Shown here: positions 1 to 6,775 of the stretch, piece after piece
Numbering within the stretch: the first letter of the stretch is position 1
Layout: every line of letters starts with the position of its first letter
Translations under genes and position numbers: made by a program
The notes under the pieces: generated by a model
What the model was told of the DNA's origin: nothing
What the model saw: only the letters and a program-made list of their open reading frames with translations
The model's database searches: none
Source: Colwellia sp.
GTDB taxonomy: Bacteria; Pseudomonadota; Gammaproteobacteria; Enterobacterales; Alteromonadaceae
Length of the DNA stretch: 6,952 nucleotides
Assembly (NCBI GenBank): GCA_003521815.1
Contig: DPHE01000099.1
Coordinates: forward strand, 20,507-27,458
Reading direction: 5' to 3'

Positions 1-2
1 TT

Positions 3-338
3 ATGAGTTTATTTATCAGTACAGCCCACGCCGCAGCCGCTCCAGCAACCGCAGGTGGTGGTATGGAAATGATCATTATGTTAGCGGTATTTGGTTTAGT
101 TTTTTACTTTATGATTTATCGTCCACAAGCTAAACGTGCTAAAGATCATAAAAGCTTAATGTCAGCATTAACCAAAGGCGATGAGGTGTTAACACAAGGC
201 GGTATTGTTGGCAAAATCGTTAAAGTATCTGATGAAAAAGAGTTTATTGTTGTGAGTATTAGTGAAGGTACAGAAGTTACTGTACAAAAAGGCGCTATTA
301 ACGCAGTACTTCCTAAAGGCACAATGAAATCTTTATAG
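3..338 (+). CDS. yajC: YajC, small subunit of the SecDF-YajC translocase accessory complex
   Basis: A 111-residue protein, the usual length for YajC (about 110 in E. coli). It has a short Ala-rich N-terminus, one membrane segment at about residues 22-39, then the family hallmark Y-x-x-x-x-R-P-Q followed by a basic stretch (R40-P41-Q42 and on). The soluble cytoplasmic domain contains the conserved KGDEVLTQGGIVGK block at about 58-71. YajC is an inner-membrane protein that associates with SecD and SecF next to SecYEG; its own role is not essential in E. coli. It is the first gene of the yajC-secD-secF block. Only two bases precede the ATG, so its ribosome binding site and any upstream tgt lie outside the window. 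The start is supported by the match in length and N-terminus to the family. Confidence 0.95.
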   Translation: MSLFISTAHAAAAPATAGGGMEMIIMLAVFGLVFYFMIYRPQAKRAKDHKSLMSALTKGDEVLTQGGIVGKIVKVSDEKEFIVVSISEGTEVTVQKGAINAVLPKGTMKSL

Positions 339-480
339 TTTTACCGTTGTTAGTTGGCTTTATTTCATCATCAAAAGTACTCATTGACTGTTGTCAATTC
401 CGTGCGTTTTCTTTGAACTAAAGTCAACTACCTTAGTTAAAATCTATAAAGTGAATGATGAAAAATAAAAAGGACACATT
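339..480 (+). other. yajC-secD intergenic region with inverted repeats and a 10-codon mini-ORF
   Basis: This 142-base gap is long for genes expected to be co-transcribed (a few tens of bases in E. coli, from memory). I see a perfect 6-4-6 inverted repeat ATTGAC-TGTT-GTCAAT at 383-398, and a weaker one, AACTAAAG with CCTTAGTT, at 416-438 (one mismatch). Neither is followed by a U-run, so they do not look like terminators. Candidate -10 boxes TAAAAT (438-443) and TATAAA (445-450) lack a good -35 at the right distance. A 10-codon ORF starts at ATG 455 and stops at 487, running through the secD Shine-Dalgarno and overlapping the secD start. An extra secD promoter or a small leader control is possible but unproven. 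Confidence 0.4.
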
Positions 481-2328
481 GTGTTAAACAAATACCCCTT
501 ATGGAAAACACTCATGGTAGCATTTATTGTTGCCATTGGTGCGCTCTATGCCACACCAAACTTATATGGTGAAGATCCTGCTGTACAAGTATCAGGGTTA
601 CGTGGCGTTGAAGCGAATATGGCAACACTTGATACCATTAAAGCTAACCTCACTGATAATAACATTGCCTTTACGGGAATTGTGTTAGAGAAGGGGCAAG
701 TATTAACCCGCTTTAACAATACCGAAGATCAATTAAGAGCTCGAGATGTGCTTGATGACAATCTAGGTAAAAAATATTCAGTAGCACTTAACTTAACGCC
801 GGCAACACCTGATTGGCTGGCTGTAATTGGCGGAACGCCAATGAAGTTAGGCTTAGATTTAAGCGGTGGTGTTAGCTTCTTAATGGAAGTAAACATGAAA
901 GAAGCGATTAATAAAGCCAAAGTGGGTATAGTGAGTGATTTTCGTGGTGATTTACGTAATGAAAAGATTCGTTATCGCAGCGTAAAAGAAGATGGTGATA
1001 CTATTGTTGTTAAGTTTCGTAAAGTGGAAGATCTTGAAAAAGGTCAATCGTTATTGAAAAAAAGCTATAGAGATTTATTGTTAACCTCTAACGAGGATAC
1101 CTTAACGCTCCATGCACGTATGACAGAAAAAAAGTTAAAAGAAATTCGTGAATACGCCTTACAGCAAAATATTACGATTATTCGTAATCGTGTTAATGAA
1201 CTTGGTGTTGCTGAACCCTTGGTTCAACGTCAAGGTAAAAAGCATATCCTTATCGAATTACCTGGTGTACAAGATACCGCTAAAGCAAAAGAAATTCTCA
1301 ATGCTACCGCGACTATCGAGTTTAGATTAGTTGATAATGAAGGTGATTTAAGCGCCGCATTAAATGGGCGAATCCCCGCAAGCTCTATTTTATTACGAGA
1401 GAAAGACGGCACTCCTGTTTTATTAAAGAAACGTATCATGCTAACAGGTGATCATATTACTGATGCCAAGTCTGGCTTTGATGAATACTCACGCCCGCAA
1501 GTTAATATCTCTCTTGATAGTGCCGGTGGTAGTAAAATGTCTAACGGCACTAAAAGTAATGTTGGTAAGTCTATGGCAACCGTATTTATTGAATATAAGC
1601 CAACCGATAGAAGAGATCTTGAAGGGAATATTATCTTTGAAAAAGTGCAAGAGGTGATCTCTGTCGCTACCATTCAATCTCGCTTAGGTAAAAGCTTTAG
1701 AATTACTGGAGCTGGCTCACAAACAGAAGCGCATAATTTAGCCTTATTATTACGAGCAGGTGCATTAATTGCTCCTATTGCTATTGTTGAAGAGCGCACT
1801 GTTGGCCCAACGTTAGGTGCTGAAAATGTGCAGTTAGGTTTTCAAGCCATTCTACTGGGTTTCGGATTAGTCTTCATTTTTATGGTTATCTATTATCGTG
1901 CATTTGGTGTGGTAGCTAACTTGGCGCTTGGTGCCAATTTAGTACTGATTATTGGTGTTATGTCGCTTATTCCAGGCGCAACATTAACATTACCGGGTAT
2001 GGCAGGTATAGTGCTTACGGTTGGTATGGCGGTTGATGCCAATGTCCTTATATTTGAACGTATTCGTGAAGAAATCCGCGAAGGAAAAAGTATTCAACAA
2101 GCAATACATCAAGGATATGATGCGGCATTTTCAACCATTATAGATGCGAATATCACCACGTTAATTGCAGCACTTATTTTGTTTGCTGTTGGTACTGGGC
2201 CAGTGAAGGGTTTTGCTGTAACACTATCAATTGGTATTCTTACCTCAATGTTTACCTCAGTTGTGGGTACACGAGCAGTAGTGAATGCAATTTGGGGCGG
2301 TAAAAGCCTTAAAAAGCTATCTATATAG
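481..2328 (+). CDS. secD: Protein translocase subunit SecD
   Basis: SecD, 615 residues, the same length as E. coli SecD. With SecF it uses the proton motive force to complete protein translocation on the periplasmic side of SecYEG. TM1 is at about residues 8-26, followed by the large periplasmic domain; the conserved GLDLSGG motif is at 124-130 (Ser where E. coli has Arg). After the TVGPTLG motif (440-446) come five membrane segments: about 453-471, 477-497, 504-524, 552-570 and 577-596. D519 in the GMAVDANVLIFERI block lies at the same position as the proton-path Asp519 of E. coli. The start is GTG 481, chosen because MLNKYPLWK matches the family N-terminus and AAGGA at 470-474 sits six bases upstream. 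SecF follows after 21 bases. No defect is seen. Confidence 0.97.
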   Translation: MLNKYPLWKTLMVAFIVAIGALYATPNLYGEDPAVQVSGLRGVEANMATLDTIKANLTDNNIAFTGIVLEKGQVLTRFNNTEDQLRARDVLDDNLGKKYSVALNLTPATPDWLAVIGGTPMKLGLDLSGGVSFLMEVNMKEAINKAKVGIVSDFRGDLRNEKIRYRSVKEDGDTIVVKFRKVEDLEKGQSLLKKSYRDLLLTSNEDTLTLHARMTEKKLKEIREYALQQNITIIRNRVNELGVAEPLVQRQGKKHILIELPGVQDTAKAKEILNATATIEFRLVDNEGDLSAALNGRIPASSILLREKDGTPVLLKKRIMLTGDHITDAKSGFDEYSRPQVNISLDSAGGSKMSNGTKSNVGKSMATVFIEYKPTDRRDLEGNIIFEKVQEVISVATIQSRLGKSFRITGAGSQTEAHNLALLLRAGALIAPIAIVEERTVGPTLGAENVQLGFQAILLGFGLVFIFMVIYYRAFGVVANLALGANLVLIIGVMSLIPGATLTLPGMAGIVLTVGMAVDANVLIFERIREEIREGKSIQQAIHQGYDAAFSTIIDANITTLIAALILFAVGTGPVKGFAVTLSIGILTSMFTSVVGTRAVVNAIWGGKSLKKLSI

Positions 2329-2349
2329 AAAAGGCCGGAATTTAAACTT

Positions 2350-3300
2350 ATGCAAATTTTACAATTAAAAGAAACCGTCGCTTTTATGAGCTATCGAAAG
2401 ATGGCGATGATTTTTAGTACGCTATTAATGATTGCGTCGTTAGCATCGCTAGCCACAAATAAACTAAACTTCGGTTTAGATTTTACTGGTGGCACTTTGA
2501 TAGAGGTAGGCTTTGAGCAAGCAGCAGATCTGAAAAAAATACGTCAAGTAATGTCTGACAGTGGCTTTAATGACGCTAAAGTGCAATTTTATGGTAGTAG
2601 CCGTGATGTTGTTATTCGTTTAGGGTTACGCGAAGATGTTAAAGCTGAAATGCTTGGCAACGAAGTGTTAGCTATTCTTGAATCAGGCTCCGGTCAAAAA
2701 ATTGATATGCGCCGTATTGAATTTGTTGGTGCGAGTGTTGGTGATGAATTAGCAGAGCAGGGCGGTTTAGCGATGTTAACTGCGCTTATCTGTATTCTAA
2801 TTTATGTGGCTTTTCGGTTTGAATGGCGCTTTGCTGTCGGTTCAGTTATTGCCTTATTTCATGATGTAATATTAACGCTTGGCCTATTTTCAGTTTTACA
2901 GCTTGAATTTGATTTAACGGTACTAGCGGCAATACTTGCGGTTATTGGCTACTCACTCAATGATACTATTGTTGTTTCGGATCGCATCCGTGAAAACTTT
3001 CGTAAAATTCGAGACAGCCAAGCTGAAGATGTCATCAATATTTCATTAACACAAACTCTAAGTCGTACTTTTATTACGTCAATAACGACCTTGTTAGTAT
3101 TAGCTGCCTTGTTTTTTAGAGGAGGTGAATTAATTCACGGCTTTGCAACAGCATTATTATTTGGTGTGTTTGTAGGAACCTATTCTTCTATTTATGTCGC
3201 TTCATTAGTTGCATTAGCCTTAGGTATATCTAGAGAAGACTTAATGCCAGAAGTGATTGAGAAAGAAGGTGAGGATCAAGAGCAAATGACGCCGAAGTAA
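2350..3300 (+). CDS. secF: Protein translocase subunit SecF
   Basis: SecF, 316 residues (323 in E. coli), the RND-superfamily partner of SecD in the inner membrane. TM1 is at about residues 17-36, followed by the conserved GLDFTGGT motif (42-49) and a small periplasmic domain to about 135. Five further membrane segments follow. The fourth carries the GYSLNDTIVVSDRIRENF signature (200-217), with D205 the likely equivalent of the proton-path Asp213 of E. coli SecF. The C-terminus is a short charged cytoplasmic tail. The ATG at 2350 has a GGAA 9 bases upstream, and the N-terminus ahead of TM1 has about the family length; the later ATG at 2386 would clip it. It is the last gene of the block, ended by the terminator at 3344-3384. 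Confidence 0.97.
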   Translation: MQILQLKETVAFMSYRKMAMIFSTLLMIASLASLATNKLNFGLDFTGGTLIEVGFEQAADLKKIRQVMSDSGFNDAKVQFYGSSRDVVIRLGLREDVKAEMLGNEVLAILESGSGQKIDMRRIEFVGASVGDELAEQGGLAMLTALICILIYVAFRFEWRFAVGSVIALFHDVILTLGLFSVLQLEFDLTVLAAILAVIGYSLNDTIVVSDRIRENFRKIRDSQAEDVINISLTQTLSRTFITSITTLLVLAALFFRGGELIHGFATALLFGVFVGTYSSIYVASLVALALGISREDLMPEVIEKEGEDQEQMTPK

Positions 3301-3343
3301 CTCGTTTTTAAGTTATTAGTTAACATTAGTGAATAGATCGACG

Positions 3344-3384
3344 AATAAAAGCCAAGTGGTGTTAACTACTTGGCTTTTATTTTA
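3344..3384 (+). terminator. Intrinsic terminator after secF
   Basis: A perfect 14-base-pair stem (AATAAAAGCCAAGT at 3344-3357 with ACTTGGCTTTTATT at 3368-3381) encloses a 10-base loop and continues into T-rich sequence. The T-run is partly inside the stem, as is common for such hairpins. It begins 43 bases after the secF stop and ends the yajC-secD-secF transcript. The A-rich left arm means it could also act on the opposite strand, but no gene there needs it. Confidence 0.9.
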
Positions 3385-3402
3385 TCTGAAAGAGCTATTT
3401 CT

Positions 3403-3431
3403 TTGCACTACACTTATCCTTACTGTATGCT
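3403..3431 (+). promoter_or_regulatory. Candidate sigma-70 promoter for the RhlE-type helicase
   Basis: TTGCAC (3403-3408) and TATGCT (3426-3431) are separated by 17 bases. The matches to consensus are modest (3/6 and 4/6). The pair lies just after the secF terminator, where a promoter for the helicase is needed, and would give a leader of roughly 85-90 bases before the ATG at 3525. The call is tentative because such weak pairs are common in AT-rich DNA. Confidence 0.3.
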
Positions 3432-3462
3432 GCACGCCTGCTTCTAGCACCAAATTTTTTAC

Positions 3463-3494
3463 TCGAAAATCGATATTGTAAAGTCGATACTCGA
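3463..3494. promoter_or_regulatory. Paired TCGA-N3-TCGA palindromes upstream of the helicase gene
   Basis: TCGA-AAA-TCGA at 3463-3473 and TCGA-TAC-TCGA at 3484-3494 share the same architecture, and their centres are exactly 21 bases apart, about two helical turns. The second extends to GTCGA-TAC-TCGAC. This is the layout expected of a two-dimer operator, placed 30-60 bases before the helicase start. No regulator is known to me for this pattern, and a role in the RNA leader is equally possible. Confidence 0.35.
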
Positions 3495-3524
3495 CTCCTG
3501 TAACTTCATACCAAGAGATGATTT

Positions 3525-4880
3525 ATGAGTTTAATTTCCGCGGATACTGCTGAAAATACAATAAAGATGAGTTTTAACGATTTAGGTTTATCTGAGCCAT
3601 TGCTTAAAGCAGTACGTGACCAAGGTTACGACACCCCTTCACCTATTCAAGCACAGGCTATTCCAGCGGTTCTCTCTGGTCGAGATGTCATGGCGGCCGC
3701 TCAAACGGGTACCGGTAAAACGGCTGGCTTTACTTTGCCTTTATTAGAACGTTTATCCAAAGGCGGACGAGAACAAAGCCGTGTGCAATCAAATAATGTT
3801 CGTGCATTAGTGTTAACGCCAACAAGAGAGCTCGCAGCACAAGTGAGTGACAGTATTGCTACCTATGGTAAGTATCTTAATCTACACTCAACAGTGGTCT
3901 TTGGTGGGGTTAAAATAAACCCGCAAATGATGCGACTTCGACAAGGTGTTGATGTACTTGTTGCAACGCCTGGTCGCTTAATGGATTTGTGCAATCAAAA
4001 GGCAGTGAGATTTTCACAGCTCGAAGTACTGATTTTAGATGAAGCCGATCGTATGCTTGATATGGGTTTTATTCGCGATATTAAAAAAATCATTGCGCTT
4101 TTACCTAAGCAGCGTCAAAACTTACTTTTTTCAGCAACATTTTCGCCTGATATACGTGCTTTAGCCAAAGGTATGGTGAATAAGCCGTTAGAAATATCAG
4201 TTAATGCAGAAAACTCTACCGCCGAAAAAGTTACTCAGTGGTTAATGGCGGTTGATAAAAAACGTAAACCTGCGCTATTGACGTACTTAATAAAAGAAAA
4301 TAGCTGGAAACAAGTGTTAGTGTTTACTAAAACTAAACATGGCGCGAATAAGCTTACCCAATATCTAGAAGCAGAAGGGTTAACAGCGGCGGCAATTCAT
4401 GGTAATAAAAGCCAAGGGGCACGTACCAAAGCACTAGCTTCTTTTAAAGATGGCGGTGTCCAGATTTTAGTTGCTACCGATATTGCTGCGCGTGGGATTG
4501 ATATTGATTTATTACCACAAGTGGTTAATTTTGATTTACCCAATGTACCAGAGGATTATGTGCATCGCATCGGTCGTACAGCGCGTGCAGGTAATACTGG
4601 ACAAGCGGTATCTTTAGTTTGTAATGACGATTTGAAATTGTTGTGGGATATTGAGAATGTAATACAACAGCATATTGAACGTAAAGTTATCAACGGATTC
4701 GTACCTGTGAATGAACTGGGTGAATCGAGACCAATTAGAGCATTAAAGGAGAAAAAGCCTAAAAAACCGAATAATGCTAATAAATCAAAGGTTGAACATA
4801 AAGATGGCCAACATTTAAATAAAGGACATAAGCCGCAGTCGAATAGAAGTCGACGTTCAAAACCGGCGCAACCTAAGTAG
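3525..4880 (+). CDS. rhlE: DEAD-box ATP-dependent RNA helicase, RhlE type
   Basis: A 451-residue ATP-dependent RNA helicase that remodels RNA duplexes; RhlE proteins act in ribosome maturation and RNA decay, often in the cold. All core motifs are present: Q motif around Q42, Walker A AQTGTGKT (59-66), PTRELAAQ (99-106), TPGR (148-151), DEAD (172-175), SAT (203-205), the motif V region ATDIAARGIDI (317-327) and motif VI HRIGRTARAG (347-356). The core follows E. coli RhlE closely, including VFGGVKINPQMM and KTKHGANKL. Residues from about 403 to the end form a Lys/Arg-rich tail probably used for RNA binding. Start choice is open: ATG 3525 has an AGAG seven bases upstream, whereas ATG 3567 (residue 15, MSFNDLGLS) matches the E. 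coli start but lacks a spaced Shine-Dalgarno. I prefer 3525. It is a single-gene unit between two terminators. Confidence 0.93.
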   Translation: MSLISADTAENTIKMSFNDLGLSEPLLKAVRDQGYDTPSPIQAQAIPAVLSGRDVMAAAQTGTGKTAGFTLPLLERLSKGGREQSRVQSNNVRALVLTPTRELAAQVSDSIATYGKYLNLHSTVVFGGVKINPQMMRLRQGVDVLVATPGRLMDLCNQKAVRFSQLEVLILDEADRMLDMGFIRDIKKIIALLPKQRQNLLFSATFSPDIRALAKGMVNKPLEISVNAENSTAEKVTQWLMAVDKKRKPALLTYLIKENSWKQVLVFTKTKHGANKLTQYLEAEGLTAAAIHGNKSQGARTKALASFKDGGVQILVATDIAARGIDIDLLPQVVNFDLPNVPEDYVHRIGRTARAGNTGQAVSLVCNDDLKLLWDIENVIQQHIERKVINGFVPVNELGESRPIRALKEKKPKKPNNANKSKVEHKDGQHLNKGHKPQSNRSRRSKPAQPK

Positions 4881-4918
4881 TCACTAATAACGATAATATT
4901 GCAGCACTACTTATTATA

Positions 4919-4950
4919 AGAGTTAGCCAGTTTTGGCTAACTCTGCTTTT
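4919..4950 (+). terminator. Intrinsic terminator after the RhlE-type helicase
   Basis: A perfect 11-base-pair stem, AGAGTTAGCCA (4919-4929) with TGGCTAACTCT (4934-4944), has a GTTT loop and is followed by GCTTTT. It starts 38 bases after the helicase stop. On the opposite strand the stem is followed by only a poor U-run, so it is a less convincing terminator for the converging cobA. Confidence 0.88.
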
Positions 4951-4965
4951 ATGTTGATATTATCG

Positions 4966-5000
4966 AATAATCAATAATCAATAATCAATAATCAATAATC
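4966..5000. repeat. Five perfect tandem copies of the heptamer AATAATC
   Basis: Five uninterrupted copies of the 7-base unit AATAATC fill 35 bases, ending 42 bases before the last base of the convergent cobA ORF. The tract lies between the helicase terminator and the cobA stop, so it cannot shift a reading frame and is not placed to alter a promoter. It is a candidate length-variable locus from replication slippage. The units lack spacers, so it is not a CRISPR array. Confidence 0.95.
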
Positions 5001-5042
5001 ACACCCTATCCAATAGGCTTTTAGCTAACCTCATTCTGCTAT

Positions 5043-5843
5043 TTATTCTTGATTGGGTGAGAAGTAACCCAAGTTAGTCATGTTCTGTGTTGAAAAAACA
5101 TCAATAACATTACCAATAACGATAAGACTTGGTGGCTTAATGTTATGTAATTTGACTAGTGACTCAAGTTTAGATAGCGTGCCTTTTACTACTTTCTGAT
5201 CAATATGAGTACCTTTGCGGATTAGTGCTGCAGGTGTTTTTTTATCTCGACCTGCACTAATCAATTGTTCAATGATAATGGGTAAACTTTTTATGCCCAT
5301 ATAAAAAACTATGGTTTGTTGGCTATCATTTAAGGTATGCCAAGGTAAACCTAGTGCACCATTATCTTGCACATTGCCCGTAATTAAGGTGCAACTTCGG
5401 GCTACTTGTCGATGAGTTAATGGAATACCTGCGTAACTACTGCAAGCAGAAGCAGCTGTCATGCCAGGGACAATATGACAAGCAATGCCGTTAGCTAATA
5501 CAAACTTAGCTTCTTCACTACCACGGCCAAAAACAAAGGGATCACCCCCTTTCAGTCTCAGTACTTTTTTACCTAACTTGGCATGTTGAACTAATAATTG
5601 GTTGATACCATCTTGTGGCACACGGTGTTCTGCTTGCTTTTTTCCCACATATATTTTTTCGCAAGTGCTAGGTAATAAAGCCATGATTTCTTCACTGACA
5701 AGGCGATCATAAATTACAGTATCTGCTTGTTTTATGAATCTAAATGCTTGAATGGTCAGTAAGTCAGCATCACCTGGGCCGGCCCCTACTAAGGCTACTT
5801 CGCCTGCAATGAAGGCTTGTTTATTTATACCAATGTTTTTCAT
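5043..5843 (-). CDS. cobA: Uroporphyrinogen-III C-methyltransferase (SUMT)
   Basis: A 266-residue cytoplasmic enzyme that uses two S-adenosylmethionines to methylate uroporphyrinogen III at C2 and C7, giving precorrin-2, the branch point to siroheme and cobalamin. Family motifs in order: VGAGPGD (19-25) in the SAM site, YDRLVS (45-50), GKKQAEH (67-73), RLKGGDPFVFGRGSEE (96-111; Ser where GGEE is usual), VPGMTAASACSSYAGIPLTHR (125-145), and KGTL (220-223) near the end. The length fits a stand-alone SUMT. The N-terminal dehydrogenase/ferrochelatase half of CysG is absent, so a separate Met8/CysG-N-type protein must finish siroheme elsewhere. The ATG start has only a weak upstream GGT; no better start precedes the motif. 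It is a single gene, convergent with the helicase and insulated from suhB by a terminator, with only 51 bases left for its promoter. Confidence 0.95.
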   Translation of the reverse strand: MKNIGINKQAFIAGEVALVGAGPGDADLLTIQAFRFIKQADTVIYDRLVSEEIMALLPSTCEKIYVGKKQAEHRVPQDGINQLLVQHAKLGKKVLRLKGGDPFVFGRGSEEAKFVLANGIACHIVPGMTAASACSSYAGIPLTHRQVARSCTLITGNVQDNGALGLPWHTLNDSQQTIVFYMGIKSLPIIIEQLISAGRDKKTPAALIRKGTHIDQKVVKGTLSKLESLVKLHNIKPPSLIVIGNVIDVFSTQNMTNLGYFSPNQE

Positions 5844-5894
5844 TATTATTTACCATTTATTTATTAACCTCGTTAATATAATAAGACATAATGC

Positions 5895-5922
5895 AAAAAA
5901 AGCGCCAACAGGCGCTTTTTTT
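5895..5922 (-). terminator. Intrinsic terminator after suhB, symmetric
   Basis: Seven A, then GCGCC, an AACA loop (+ strand), GGCGC and seven T make a perfect 12-base-pair stem. Because the flanks are A7 and T7, it reads as a GC hairpin followed by seven U on both strands. It lies 23 bases beyond the suhB stop and so ends suhB transcription before cobA on the same strand. It is the strongest terminator in the window. Confidence 0.93.
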
Positions 5923-5945
5923 AAATATAATTTATAGTGACCAAA

Positions 5946-6749
5946 TTACTTACTTAAAGCTTCGCCTAAATGTGGACGAATATCTTTTAAAATCACCTTT
6001 AATAAACGCGTGCTACTAGCGACAATGTTACCTGAATTTGTATGGTTATGGCCACCGGTAAAGTCAGTTACTAAACCACCTGCTTCAATAATTAATAGCT
6101 CGCCTGCAGCACTATCCCAAGGTTTTAATCCAATTTCAAAGAAACCATCTACTCGACCTGCAGCGACGTAAGCTAAATCAAGTGCGGAGGAACCAGCACC
6201 ACGCATATCCGCTGTTTTTTCAAAAAGAGACGTGAACATGGCCATATAAGCTTTAGTATGTTGTCTGTGTTTATAAGGAAAACCGGTAGCTAATATAGTT
6301 GCCGATAAATCTTTATGTGATTTAACTCTAATACGCATATTATTTAATTGCGCACCTTTACCGCGGCTTGCTGTGAATAATTCACCACGAATAGGATCGA
6401 AAATAACGGCTTGATCAAGTTTACCTTTAACTTTTAATGCAATAGAAACGGCAAATTGAGGAATACCTTTAATGAAGTTATTGGTGCCATTTAATGGATC
6501 TATAATCCATTGATAATCATCGTTACTACCTTTTAATACACCGGACTCTTCACCTATTATGGTGTGTTCAGGATATGATTTACGAAGAGTCTCAATAATT
6601 GCTTCTTCAGCAGCAGTGTCAGCACTAGTAACAAAATCGTTAGAGCCTTTTGATTCAATTTCAACTTTATCAAGTTGCTCAAAAGAGCGAATAATAACTT
6701 TTCCTGCATTACGCGCTGCGCGCACAGCAATATTTAGCATGGGATGCAT
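5946..6749 (-). CDS. suhB: SuhB, inositol-monophosphatase family and Nus-factor partner, with D87N change
   Basis: SuhB, 267 residues, aligning with the E. coli protein without gaps for at least the first 90 residues (both start MHPMLNIAVRAAR). The family is a Mg-dependent inositol-1-phosphatase; in E. coli SuhB also binds NusA/RNA polymerase and supports rRNA antitermination. Metal ligands E67 (GEESG), D84 and D212 (PWDSAAGE) are present. The usual DPLDGTTNF motif reads DPLNGTNNF: the catalytic Asp is N87 (codon AAT at 6489-6491) and residue 90 is Asn, not Thr. R184 of E. coli is Gly here. I infer reduced or absent phosphatase activity with the scaffold role kept. ATG 6749 gives the exact family N-terminus, with AGGT nine bases upstream (6758-6761). 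It has its own strong promoter and a terminator, and is probably divergent from trmJ. Confidence 0.96.
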   Translation of the reverse strand: MHPMLNIAVRAARNAGKVIIRSFEQLDKVEIESKGSNDFVTSADTAAEEAIIETLRKSYPEHTIIGEESGVLKGSNDDYQWIIDPLNGTNNFIKGIPQFAVSIALKVKGKLDQAVIFDPIRGELFTASRGKGAQLNNMRIRVKSHKDLSATILATGFPYKHRQHTKAYMAMFTSLFEKTADMRGAGSSALDLAYVAAGRVDGFFEIGLKPWDSAAGELLIIEAGGLVTDFTGGHNHTNSGNIVASSTRLLKVILKDIRPHLGEALSK

Positions 6750-6775
6750 AACAGAGTACCTATTTGTAAATAACT

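Noticed and set aside
850..870. SecD GLDLSGG with Ser in place of the E. coli Arg, as a possible loss of function
   Set aside because: That position varies in the family; the flanking Gly and Asp residues and D519 are intact.
729..1673. Antisense and out-of-frame ORFs of 60-73 codons inside secD
   Set aside because: They overlap a complete, strongly conserved secD reading frame, resemble no family, and are expected by chance over a gene this long.
4966..5000. Repeat tract as a CRISPR array or replication-origin iterons
   Set aside because: Units are 7 bases, contiguous and without spacers. There is no cas, rep or DnaA-box context.
5005..5020. Short CCTAT-CCA-ATAGG hairpin followed by CTTTT as a terminator
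   Set aside because: It has only five pairs, two of them GC, and its T-run lies on the + strand, where the helicase transcript has already met a stronger terminator; on the cobA strand no U-run follows.
5752..5937. A 61-codon + strand ORF across the cobA start and the suhB terminator
   Set aside because: It is antisense to the conserved SAM-binding N-terminus of CobA and runs through a terminator hairpin; there is no sign of a real protein.
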